Source: Candidatus Mediterraneibacter faecavium (GTDB lineage Bacteria; Bacillota; Clostridia; Lachnospirales; Lachnospiraceae). Taken from it: a stretch of DNA of 37,637 nucleotides. The stretch is taken from assembly GCA_019119995.1 (NCBI GenBank), contig DWVY01000035.1, positions 1 to 37,637 of the forward strand, in the 5' to 3' direction. The notes under the pieces were generated by a model. It was not told where the DNA came from. It worked only from the letters and a program-made list of their open reading frames with translations, and ran no database searches. Position 1 is the first letter of the stretch. Every line of letters begins with the position of its first letter. Shown one piece after another: positions 7,222 through 14,445 of this stretch. A program made the translations under genes and the position numbers.

Positions 7222-8781
7222 CTATTTTGCGTAATCTGTTGCCCGTGACTCACGGATAACATTTACCTTGATCTGCCCCGGATATTCCAGTTCGAACTCG
7301 ATCTGTTTTGCAATATCCCTGGCCAAAAGCACCATATCGTCATCAGATACCTGCTCCGGAACTACCATAACACGAATCTCTCTACCTGCCTGAATGGCAA
7401 AAGATTTATCCACACCTTTAAACTGGTTGGTAATATCTTCTAACTGTTTTAATCTGTTTGTATATGTTTCGATGGTCTCTCGTCTCGCACCCGGTCTCGC
7501 CGCTGAAATCGTATCGGCAGCCTGGACTACGCACGCGACCAAAGTCTGCGGTTCCACATCACCGTGGTGTGACTCCACCGCATTGATAACGGTCGCAGAC
7601 TCTTTATATTTCCTACAGAGATCTGCACCGATCTGGATATGTGACCCTTCTACATCATGGTCTATCGACTTTCCTATATCATGAAGAAGTCCGGCGCGCT
7701 TTGCCATTCTCACATCAATACCGATCTCCCCTGCCAGCAGTCCTGCCAGCTGGGCGACTTCGATCGAATGTTTCAGCGCATTCTGTCCGTAACTCGTTCT
7801 GAACTTCATGCGGCCGAGGAGCCGGATCAGTTCCGGATGAATGCCGGTCACGCCCACTTCAAGCGCCGCGGCTTCTCCTTCTTCCCGGATCATGGTATCG
7901 ACTTCTTTCTGTGCTTTCTCTACCATTTCCTCGATCCTCGCCGGATGGATACGGCCGTCTACGATCAGTCTTTCGAGTGCGATCCTAGCGACTTCACGCC
8001 GGATCGGGTCAAAGCCTGATAATACGACTGCTTCAGGCGTATCATCGATGATCAGTTCGACACCTGTCAGTGTCTCGAGCGTACGGATATTTCTTCCTTC
8101 ACGCCCGATGATACGTCCTTTCATCTCATCACTCGGCAGCTGTACGACGGAGATCGTCGTTTCTGCAACATGGTCAGCCGCGCATCTCTGGATCGCATTG
8201 ACGACATATTCTTTCGCCCTTTTGTCTGCTTCCTCTTTTGCCTGGCTTTCCAGCTCTCTGACCATCTTTGCAGTGTCATGCTTAACATCGTCTTCAACAG
8301 TTTTCAACAGATATTCTTTTGCCTGTTCGGAGGTAAGTCCTGAGATTCGTTCCAGTTCCTGCACACGTTTCTGACTCAGTTCTTCTACCCTGGCTTCACG
8401 CTGACGCAGCTGTTCTTCTTTCGACGAAAGCTTGTTCTCGCGGTGTTCGAGAGCATCTGAACGCTTCTCGACCGCCTCCTCTTTCGCAAGCACCCGCTTT
8501 TCATAGCGCTGCAGCTCCGCTCTTCTTTCTTTCGTCTCCTTCTCAAGATCATTTTTCGTCCTGATGGATTCTTCTTTCACTTCCAGAAGAGCTTCTTTTT
8601 TCGTCGTCTCTGCATTTTTCACAGCATCATCGATGATCTCTCTTGCTCTTGCCTCTGCATTTCCGATCTTGCTTTCAGCATTTTTCTTCAGATTGGAAAT
8701 CGTTGCAAAATGAGAAATAATCCCGACTATCAACGCGAGGGCCACGGCAATTACTATACATAAGCCTAGACTTAATTGCAC
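7222..8781 (-). CDS. rny: ribonuclease Y
   Basis: A membrane-anchored endoribonuclease that starts bulk mRNA decay in Firmicutes. The 519-residue protein has an N-terminal transmembrane helix (residues 3-24), a long charged coiled coil (about 30-200), a KH RNA-binding domain with the [12 protein letters not shown] loop (about 220-235) and an HD domain with the metal-binding [12 protein letters not shown] (about 365). The C-terminal region follows the family to ATDYAK. Length and architecture are complete. It has its own promoter, whose -35 lies at the end of recX, and a clear terminator. Confidence 0.97.
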   Translation of the reverse strand: MQLSLGLCIVIAVALALIVGIISHFATISNLKKNAESKIGNAEARAREIIDDAVKNAETTKKEALLEVKEESIRTKNDLEKETKERRAELQRYEKRVLAKEEAVEKRSDALEHRENKLSSKEEQLRQREARVEELSQKRVQELERISGLTSEQAKEYLLKTVEDDVKHDTAKMVRELESQAKEEADKRAKEYVVNAIQRCAADHVAETTISVVQLPSDEMKGRIIGREGRNIRTLETLTGVELIIDDTPEAVVLSGFDPIRREVARIALERLIVDGRIHPARIEEMVEKAQKEVDTMIREEGEAAALEVGVTGIHPELIRLLGRMKFRTSYGQNALKHSIEVAQLAGLLAGEIGIDVRMAKRAGLLHDIGKSIDHDVEGSHIQIGADLCRKYKESATVINAVESHHGDVEPQTLVACVVQAADTISAARPGARRETIETYTNRLKQLEDITNQFKGVDKSFAIQAGREIRVMVVPEQVSDDDMVLLARDIAKQIEFELEYPGQIKVNVIRESRATDYAK

Positions 8782-8837
8782 AGGAGCACCTCCTTATTCA
8801 ATTTTCATTGTACATATTACTTAAATACAACAGTTAA

Positions 8838-8866
8838 ATTTTATACTGTTTTCACAACAATGTCAA
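8838..8866 (-). promoter_or_regulatory. promoter of rny
   Basis: On the minus strand TTGACA (8866-8861) is separated by 17 bases from TAAAAT (8843-8838). The -35 overlaps the recX stop, so rny can be transcribed independently of recA-recX. Confidence 0.75.
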
Positions 8867-9477
8867 GCATTGTCCTCATAATTTTGTATCACTTGACGGA
8901 CGGTCTCATATTTAAATCCTTTTCTTGCCAGATACCCGTAAATCCGCTGTTTTTCCGGCTCTTCCGCTGTCGTAGGGTCAAACCTTTTTTTCCGCAGTAT
9001 GCTTCGGACGGCCTCTTCTTCTCCCCCGTCTTCATAACAGTTCTCAAAAGCCTGTTCGATCAGTTCGGCGGACACGCCTTTCTGCATAAGCGCCGCCCGG
9101 ATCTCTTTCCTGCTCTTTGCCCCCTGCCTGCTTCTGACGAAATTCTCCGCATAGCGTGCATCATCAAGGTATCCGAAAGATTTTACATAGTCAACCGCCC
9201 GGTCGATCATCTCCTGTGTATAACAGCCCTGCCTCAGCTTCTCTCTCAGGGCCGCCTCAGTCCGGTCCATATCTTCCAGCAGGTGCATCGCCCGCAGTTT
9301 TGCTCTCTTCAGGACCACTTCCGTCTCGATCTTCTCCACGGTTCCCGCAGTTATCACTTCATCCCTGCGGATACCGTAACGGGAAAGTTCGCCCTTATAC
9401 AATACAAAGGCAAACTTCCCGTCTAAATAGACCTTAAATTTTGTTTTGGTGTAAGGCTCGATTTCTGTAACGATCAT
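8863..9477 (-). CDS. recX: regulatory protein RecX
   Basis: RecX binds RecA filaments and limits or modulates their activity. The 204-residue protein shows the tandem three-helix repeats of the family, with motifs such as [20 protein letters not shown] (about residues 78-97), [17 protein letters not shown] and the weaker third repeat [18 protein letters not shown] near the C-terminus. The start overlaps the recA stop as ATGA, so the two are translationally coupled and share the SOS promoter. The long N-terminal segment with [19 protein letters not shown] is usual in Clostridia. Confidence 0.95.
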   Translation of the reverse strand: MIVTEIEPYTKTKFKVYLDGKFAFVLYKGELSRYGIRRDEVITAGTVEKIETEVVLKRAKLRAMHLLEDMDRTEAALREKLRQGCYTQEMIDRAVDYVKSFGYLDDARYAENFVRSRQGAKSRKEIRAALMQKGVSAELIEQAFENCYEDGGEEEAVRSILRKKRFDPTTAEEPEKQRIYGYLARKGFKYETVRQVIQNYEDNA

Positions 9478-10595
9478 TCTTTCTTACCGCCTGTAAGCGA
9501 GAGATCGCTCTCTGTCCCGGTCTTTTTCACGTCGCTCTTCTTATTCCCGCTTTTCTGTTCTGTTTTATCTCCTGCAGGTTCCGTATCCTCTCCTGCACCG
9601 GACAGATGGTAGTGCGCACGCACTTTCCGGTCCAGCTCTTCCATCACTTCAGGATGATTTTCCAGATAAGTTTTCGCATTTTCTCTGCCCTGGCCGATCT
9701 TCTCGCCTTCATATGCGTACCATGCGCCGCTCTTTTTCACCAGATCGATCCCCGCTGCGAGATCAAGGATATCACCGGCGCGGGAGATGCCCTTTCCGAA
9801 CATAATGTCAAACTCCGCCTCTTTAAACGGCGGCGCGATCTTATTCTTCACGATCTTGATGCGGGTCCTGTTTCCCACCATCTCACCGCTCTGTTTCAAT
9901 GTCTCGATCCTTCTGACGTCCATACGGACAGATGCATAAAACTTCAGCGCACGGCCGCCGGTCGTTGTCTCCGGATTGCCGAACATCACTCCCACTTTCT
10001 CCCGGAGCTGATTGATAAAGATAACCACACAGTTTGATTTACTGATCACCGGAGTCAGCTTGCGCAGCGCCTGTGACATCAGCCTCGCCTGAAGTCCCAC
10101 ATGGCTGTCACCCATATCGCCTTCGATCTCCTGCTTTGGCACCAGTGCTGCGACCGAGTCGATAACAATGATATCGATCGCGCCGGATCTTACCATCGTC
10201 TCTGCGATCTCAAGAGCCTGATCCCCGCTGTCCGGCTGGGATATGTAGAGTTCATCGATATCCACTCCGATGTTCTTTGCATAGACCGGATCCATGGCGT
10301 GCTCCGCATCGATAAATCCGGCGATGCCGCCCCGCTTCTGCACCTCCGCGATCATGTGAAGGGCCACCGTTGTCTTACCGCTGGACTCTGGTCCGTATAT
10401 CTCAATGACACGTCCTTTCGGCACCCCGCCGAGCCCCAGCGCAAGATCAAGGCTTAAACACCCTGTAGGGACTGTCTCCACAGCCACATGCGCACTGGAA
10501 TCGCCCAGACGCATCACTGCCCCTTTTCCGAAATCTTTCTCCAACTTTGCGATCGCCGCATCCAAAGCTTTTTTCTTTTCTTCATTCACTGCCAT
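9474..10595 (-). CDS. recA: recombinase RecA
   Basis: A DNA-dependent ATPase for homologous recombination and the co-protease that triggers LexA cleavage. The 373-residue protein has Walker A GPESSGKT at 68-75, the Walker B region [14 protein letters not shown], loop L1 ([12 protein letters not shown]) and loop L2 with [20 protein letters not shown]. The C-terminal tail is low-complexity and lysine/glutamate-rich, as usual for a poorly conserved RecA tail. GGAGA precedes the ATG. A LexA box (10621-10634) and a sigma-A promoter lie upstream, so it should be SOS-induced. Confidence 0.99.
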   Translation of the reverse strand: MAVNEEKKKALDAAIAKLEKDFGKGAVMRLGDSSAHVAVETVPTGCLSLDLALGLGGVPKGRVIEIYGPESSGKTTVALHMIAEVQKRGGIAGFIDAEHAMDPVYAKNIGVDIDELYISQPDSGDQALEIAETMVRSGAIDIIVIDSVAALVPKQEIEGDMGDSHVGLQARLMSQALRKLTPVISKSNCVVIFINQLREKVGVMFGNPETTTGGRALKFYASVRMDVRRIETLKQSGEMVGNRTRIKIVKNKIAPPFKEAEFDIMFGKGISRAGDILDLAAGIDLVKKSGAWYAYEGEKIGQGRENAKTYLENHPEVMEELDRKVRAHYHLSGAGEDTEPAGDKTEQKSGNKKSDVKKTGTESDLSLTGGKKE

Positions 10596-10620
10596 AAATC
10601 AAATTCTCCTTTTTCTGTAT

Positions 10621-10634
10621 CGAACAATTGTTCG
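10621..10634. promoter_or_regulatory. LexA (SOS) operator of recA
   Basis: CGAACAATTGTTCG is a perfect 14-bp palindrome matching the Firmicutes LexA box (CGAAC, four bases, GTTCG), with a slightly non-consensus centre. It lies just downstream of the predicted recA transcription start, where LexA would block promoter escape. Confidence 0.9.
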
Positions 10635-10645
10635 CATCTGCTATT

Positions 10646-10674
10646 ATAGTATTACACTCATTGTAAAATGTCAA
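10646..10674 (-). promoter_or_regulatory. promoter of recA-recX
   Basis: On the minus strand TTGACA (10674-10669) is followed after 17 bases by TACTAT (10651-10646). TATAAT also occurs, but 20 bases from the -35, which is too far. The -35 sits inside a second dyad (10664-10684). Confidence 0.7.
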
Positions 10675-10684
10675 CAACATTTTA
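10664..10684. promoter_or_regulatory. dyad overlapping the recA -35
   Basis: TAAAATGT (10664-10671) and ACATTTTA (10677-10684) are perfect 8-bp arms with a five-base centre covering the -35 hexamer. It resembles a regulator site distinct from the LexA box. No protein can be assigned. Confidence 0.4.
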
Positions 10685-11013
10685 GCTTTCTCATTATACA
10701 TTTTTACATGTCCATTAAAACGGACTTATCTTAGGATATCTTCTAAAATCTTCTCTGCCGATACCGCAGCCCTCTCTCCGGAGCGGTACTCTCAAACCGG
10801 GGGTTCATCTGCCATACACAGTACCTCTTTTCTGCCTGGTCTTTCTGTCATCAGGCTTTCTGTCATTCTGCCAATAGTTACATTCATTGTCGGATATGTG
10901 TTCCGATGCGGAACCAGCCGAAAATGAGACGCCTTAAGGCGATGAAGATACAGCAGTAAGAACACTGCCGATATCAGTAAAGTGAGGATAGCATACAGGA
11001 GAAAAAAATGCAA
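10685..11013. other. intergenic stretch upstream of recA, no gene assigned
   Basis: I see no convincing gene. A minus-strand reading frame (10792-11169, 125 codons) contains one hydrophobic segment (about residues 54-75, FFLLYAILTLLISAVF), but its first part is antisense to the repeat that starts at 11014, and no ribosome site precedes it. A 10-base direct repeat CTTTCTGTCA lies near 10840-10865. It may be decayed sequence. Confidence 0.4.
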
Positions 11014-11132
11014 GCGCAAATTCGTGTTTGTCGAATTGAACGCCGTTGGAGATAAGATTCGAAAATCACCCGGATACAGCGGATCGATATGCGTAACCGG
11101 ATCAGGCGGGATTGTAATGTTTCCGGCTGTTT
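11014..11132 (+). repeat. interspersed repeat A, copy 1
   Basis: First copy of a diverged unit that begins with AAATTCGTG-TTGTC and continues with GAAAATCACCCGGATACA, CCGGATCAG-CGGGA and GTAATG-TTCCGGC. Related copies are at 11488-11560 (same strand) and 11700-11815 (opposite strand). Translated, copies 1 and 3 still look alike (for example KFVFVELNAV against KFVLVNEIFC, and VTGSGG against VSGSVG), so the unit may derive from a short repeated coding or pseudo-coding element. Confidence 0.65.
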
Positions 11133-11137
11133 TTCTT

Positions 11138-11215
11138 CGTTCATCCAATCGGAAGTATCTTCCCGACAATCACAAATTAGATAAAGCGAGTCGAGGGGGG
11201 AGCTGTGTCGACAAA
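11138..11215 (+). repeat. interspersed repeat B, copy 1 (inverted partner at 11404-11484)
   Basis: GTTCATCCAATCGG and CCCGACAATCAC on this strand recur, diverged, as the reverse complement around 11450-11484. The similarity reaches GTCGACAAAG-like sequence on both sides. The conceptual peptide YLPDNH followed by RGG/RRG and a cysteine occurs in both copies, again hinting at a decayed repeated reading frame. Confidence 0.6.
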
Positions 11216-11403
11216 GGCTCTGTCGTAGAAACTAATATTATTACTGGATGGTGAACCGTTTCCGGTTATGGACTCAGCCCCACGATTTACCGGTTTCTAT
11301 ATCGGGTGGAATACCTGAAATCTTAGTTTGGGAAGTCCCGGCTTCTTCCAACTTTTAATGAGTGTTTGTTGAAAGATGACGCTGCGGTGGAAGAACTCGG
11401 AAT

Positions 11404-11484
11404 TTAATCGACAAAGTGCACCTCTTCGACCAGTTTTGTAGTAAACTTCGTGATTGTCGGGGAGATACATCCCGATTGGATGAA
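11404..11484 (-). repeat. interspersed repeat B, copy 2 (inverted)
   Basis: Reverse-complement partner of the unit at 11138-11215. Read on the minus strand it gives GTTCATCCAATCGG, then CCCCGACAATCAC, then a GTCGATTAAA-like end. About 190 bases of unassigned sequence separate the two copies. Confidence 0.6.
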
Positions 11485-11487
11485 CAC

Positions 11488-11560
11488 AGAAAATCATTCG
11501 GATACAGCCGATATGATGTGTCTTTCGGATCAGTTGGGTGTGTAATGCTGCCGGCGACTG
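11488..11560 (+). repeat. interspersed repeat A, copy 2
   Basis: Contains AGAAAATCATTCGGATACAG, then TTTCGGATCAGTTGGG and GTAATGCTGCCGGC, aligning with copy 1 but lacking its first 45 bases. It lies immediately left of the large palindrome at 11565-11697. Confidence 0.65.
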
Positions 11561-11564
11561 TGGA

Positions 11565-11697
11565 AAAAGGTTAGATAAACTTTAACCCTGAGATATAGCG
11601 TTAATCAGCCGGACGGAATTGTCTGAGCAACGCGCAGTTGTCCGTTCGGCTGATTGCTTTTAGCTATATTTCAGGGTTATTAGTTTATCTTCCTTTT
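11565..11697. repeat. 133-base palindrome / long imperfect hairpin
   Basis: Nested helices pair across the centre. AAAAGG (11565-11570) pairs with 11692-11697, AGATAAAC (11573-11580) with 11683-11690, the 16-bp block 11584-11599 with 11663-11678, and the 15-bp block 11603-11617 with 11641-11655. The last two blocks have no mismatch apart from G-T pairs. The loop is about 23 bases. The flanks are copies 2 and 3 of repeat A in opposite orientation, so the total inverted structure is about 290 bases. It has the shape of a miniature inverted-repeat element or a structured RNA. It may also end aroA transcripts, although no strong U-tract follows. Confidence 0.8.
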
Positions 11698-11699
11698 GT

Positions 11700-11815
11700 A
11701 ACCCGGAGTCGGAAGCGTTGCACTCCCGACTGATCCGGATACGTGAGTCAATCCCAGTGTATCCGGGTGATTTTCGGATGATTTATTGCAGAATATCTCG
11801 TTGACAAGCACGAAT
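11700..11815 (-). repeat. interspersed repeat A, copy 3 (inverted, abuts aroA)
   Basis: On the minus strand this reads AAATTCGTGCTTGTC, then GAAAATCACCCGGATACA, then CCGGATCAGTCGGGA and a GCTTCCGAC-like end, matching copy 1 over the full unit. It starts directly after the aroA stop codon (TAA at 11818-11816), so it forms the aroA 3' region. Confidence 0.65.
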
Positions 11816-13105
11816 TTACAGCAGCTCCTCAAAGGTGTCGTAGAATGTGGGATATGACACATCCACGCATTTGCTGTCCAGTATTTTGGTATTTCCTTCC
11901 GCCACCAGCGCGGCGATGCTGAATGCCATTGCGATGCGGTGGTCGAGCAGTGTGTGGATGGATGCGCCTTTGAGTTTCCCTCCGGTGATGATCATGCCGT
12001 CGGAGGTTGGGGTCACATTGCATCCCATTGCTTTGAGGTTGTCGCATATGGTCTCGATGCGGTCTGTCTCCTTGACTTTCAGTTCGGCTGCGTCTTTGAT
12101 GACTGTGGTGCCTTCGGCAACGGCTGCCATGACGGCGATGATGGGGATCTCATCGATGAGCGTCGGGATGATATCGCCCTCGATCGTGATGCCGTGGAGT
12201 CTGCTCGTGCGCACCAGGATATCGGCGATCTTTTCTCCGCCTTCGACGCGTTCGTTGAGAAGCGTGATATCCCCGCCCATATCTTCGCATACTTTCAGGA
12301 TGCCGGCGCGGGTCGGGTTGATCCCTACATTCTCAATGAGGATCTCGGAATCCGGCACGATCAGTCCTGCCGCGATGAAGTATGCCGCGGAAGAAATGTC
12401 GCCGGGGACGGTGATCTTCTGCCCGTAAAGTTCCTCGCAGGGAGAGATGGAAGCGGTCGCTTTCGTGCTTCCAAGCTCATGTGTGGAGCGGATATCGGCT
12501 CCGAATTCCTTCAGCATCAGTTCTGTATGGTTCCTGGAAAGGGACGGTTCGGTGACGGACGTCTCTCCCTCTGCGTACAGCCCGGCAAGCAGGATGCAGG
12601 ACTTCACCTGTGCAGATGCGACAGGCGAATCGTAATGGATCCCGTGAAGGCTGCCGGGGGTAATGTACAGAGGCGCGCATCCGTTTCTCAGGATACTCGA
12701 TATATTAGCGCCCATCTGAGTCAGCGGATCGATGATCCGTTTCATGGGGCGTGAATTCAGAGATTCATCCCCGGATAATTTAGATTCAAAAGGCTGTCCG
12801 GCAAGGATCCCGGACAGAAGCCGGGTGGTGGTGCCGCTGTTTCCGACGTCCAGGATGTCCGCCGGTGCCGACAGGCCGCGGAGCCCTTTGCCGTGTACGA
12901 GGACAGTGGAATCTTTTTCCTCTATCTCGATGCCAAGTGTGCGGAAGCATCGTATCGTTGCGAGACAGTCCGCTCCTTTTAAGAAATTGTGTATCTCGGT
13001 TGTCCCTCTGGCGATGGATCCGAACATCACACAGCGGTGTGAGATGGATTTATCGCCGGGCACGGAGATCTTTCCTTTTAATCCTGTAATGCTGCCTAAT
13101 TCCAT
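11816..13105 (-). CDS. aroA: 3-phosphoshikimate 1-carboxyvinyltransferase (EPSP synthase)
   Basis: Sixth step of the shikimate pathway: PEP plus shikimate 3-phosphate gives EPSP. The 429-residue protein has the PEP-binding PGDKSISHR at residues 16-24, the GNSGTTTRLLSG loop near 90, SRPMKR, SAQVKS, and the C-terminal KVKETDR and DHRIAMAFSI motifs, in order and complete. The loop GNSGTTTR resembles class II (naturally glyphosate-tolerant) enzymes rather than the class I LGNAGTAMR form; that reading is inference. It follows tyrA by 17 bases in the same direction, forming an aromatic amino-acid unit. Its 3' end abuts the repeat island. Confidence 0.97.
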   Translation of the reverse strand: MELGSITGLKGKISVPGDKSISHRCVMFGSIARGTTEIHNFLKGADCLATIRCFRTLGIEIEEKDSTVLVHGKGLRGLSAPADILDVGNSGTTTRLLSGILAGQPFESKLSGDESLNSRPMKRIIDPLTQMGANISSILRNGCAPLYITPGSLHGIHYDSPVASAQVKSCILLAGLYAEGETSVTEPSLSRNHTELMLKEFGADIRSTHELGSTKATASISPCEELYGQKITVPGDISSAAYFIAAGLIVPDSEILIENVGINPTRAGILKVCEDMGGDITLLNERVEGGEKIADILVRTSRLHGITIEGDIIPTLIDEIPIIAVMAAVAEGTTVIKDAAELKVKETDRIETICDNLKAMGCNVTPTSDGMIITGGKLKGASIHTLLDHRIAMAFSIAALVAEGNTKILDSKCVDVSYPTFYDTFEELL

Positions 13106-13122
13106 ATGATCTATCCTTTCTT

Positions 13123-14220
13123 TCAGGTCTCGTAGACGATATAGTGGTGCTTCTGAAGAAGACGGGCTGCTTTGTCAGAAGAAGCCTCGTCATAAAATTC
13201 AATCTTGAGTACGCCCTCTTCAAATTCTCTGTTGTGCACAATGCCGATATTTTTGATATTGATATTGTTGGTGGCGAGTATGGTTGCGATCGTTGCGATC
13301 CCTCCGGCCTCATCGATGATATCGCAGTAAAAGGCAAACTGCTTTTTGATCGGTCCGGCGGAGCTGTTGGGCATGGAATCCCGGTAATCCCTGGAGGTCT
13401 CGAACAGTGAGTAAAGTCCCCGTTCATTTCCGCTGTCCACCAGAGCTTTTGCCTGTGCAAGAGCGTCGATATATCCCCCAAGGATACGGGAGATGTTCGA
13501 GCGGTTCTTCAGGCAGATCTGCTGCCACATGACCGGGGAGGAGGACGCGATCCTGGTGATATCCTTGAATCCGCCTGCCGCCAGCGCTTTCATCAGCTCG
13601 TCTTTTGTATCCGTGTCCCGTACATAATTTACAAGAGTCGCCGCGATGATATGCGGCAGATGACTGATCGTTCCTGTTACAAGGTCATGCTCCCGGTAAT
13701 CAAGCACGATCGGGATCGCTTTCAGTGAAGCGATGAGATCCCGGTAAGCGGCAGTCTTTTCTGGAGATACTTTTTCTGTGGGGGTCAGGACATAGTAGGC
13801 GTTTTCGATCAGATGTGCCTTGGAGTTGGCGAAGCCGCTCTTCTCAGAGCCGGCCATCGGATGTCCGCCGATAAAATTCTCTTCCATGCCCAGAGCTGCG
13901 ACCTCCTCATGAATGGAAGTCTTTACACTTCCCACATCCGTCAGGATGCAGTCGGGAGCTATGAGCTCTTTTAACTGGGACAGATACGCTGTGTTGCATG
14001 AGACAGGCGCGCACAGGAAGATATAGCTGCATTCTCTGAAGTTGTCATCGATCGAAGAACATGCCGTATGTATGACGCTGTCCTGGACAGCGAGGGCAAG
14101 CGTCTCTCTGTTCTTATCAAATGCAATGATCTCGCAGTCAGGGTAATATTTCCGAAGGGCCTTGGCGACGGAGCCGCCGATCAGCCCCAGACCGATAAAT
14201 CCGATTTTGGTAGAAGCCAT
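13123..14220 (-). CDS. tyrA: prephenate dehydrogenase with C-terminal ACT domain
   Basis: Converts prephenate to 4-hydroxyphenylpyruvate in tyrosine synthesis, with NAD(P). From the start at 14220 (MASTKIGFIGLGLIGGS) the protein has 365 residues. It shows the dinucleotide fold GLGLIGG at 10-16, the GGHPMAGSEKSG substrate motif, and SHLPHIIAATLVN with the catalytic-region histidine. The last ~70 residues (about 295-365, IIDEAGGIATIATILATNNI) form an ACT domain, usually the site of tyrosine feedback control. An AAAGGA lies 12 bases upstream; an in-frame ATG at 14241 is possible but has no ribosome site. It lies 17 bases upstream of aroA in one operon. Confidence 0.93.
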   Translation of the reverse strand: MASTKIGFIGLGLIGGSVAKALRKYYPDCEIIAFDKNRETLALAVQDSVIHTACSSIDDNFRECSYIFLCAPVSCNTAYLSQLKELIAPDCILTDVGSVKTSIHEEVAALGMEENFIGGHPMAGSEKSGFANSKAHLIENAYYVLTPTEKVSPEKTAAYRDLIASLKAIPIVLDYREHDLVTGTISHLPHIIAATLVNYVRDTDTKDELMKALAAGGFKDITRIASSSPVMWQQICLKNRSNISRILGGYIDALAQAKALVDSGNERGLYSLFETSRDYRDSMPNSSAGPIKKQFAFYCDIIDEAGGIATIATILATNNINIKNIGIVHNREFEEGVLKIEFYDEASSDKAARLLQKHHYIVYET

Positions 14221-14283
14221 GATAAGCTGAATTCCTTTCATAAAATAATGGTGGGAGATGATACGTCCCACGCTCACAGAGAT

Positions 14284-14312
14284 ATCTTAGCACTTTACAT
14301 CGTAAAAGTAAA
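14284..14312 (-). promoter_or_regulatory. possible promoter of tyrA-aroA
   Basis: On the minus strand TTTACT (14312-14307) is 17 bases from TAAGAT (14289-14284). Each matches the consensus at four of six positions, so the call is tentative. Confidence 0.4.
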
Positions 14313-14347
14313 CGGCAAATAATATATGTGAAAAATGAATAAAATAG

Positions 14348-14376
14348 TTGTAATCACAGTGTAATTTTAGTACAAT
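14348..14376 (+). promoter_or_regulatory. promoter of the EF-G-like gene
   Basis: TTGTAA (14348-14353), 17 bases, then TACAAT (14371-14376). It lies 70 bases before the ATG, which is preceded by AAGGAGG. Confidence 0.65.
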
Positions 14377-14445
14377 ATATCCATGATGTGCCTGCCTGAA
14401 TGAAATCGGAGCGGGCAGAATAACTACATACAAGGAGGCAGCAGC

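Noticed and set aside
10792..11169. 125-codon minus-strand frame with one hydrophobic segment
   Set aside because: No ribosome site, no recognisable family, and its first half is antisense to repeat A copy 1. A decayed fragment is more likely than a gene, but I am not certain.
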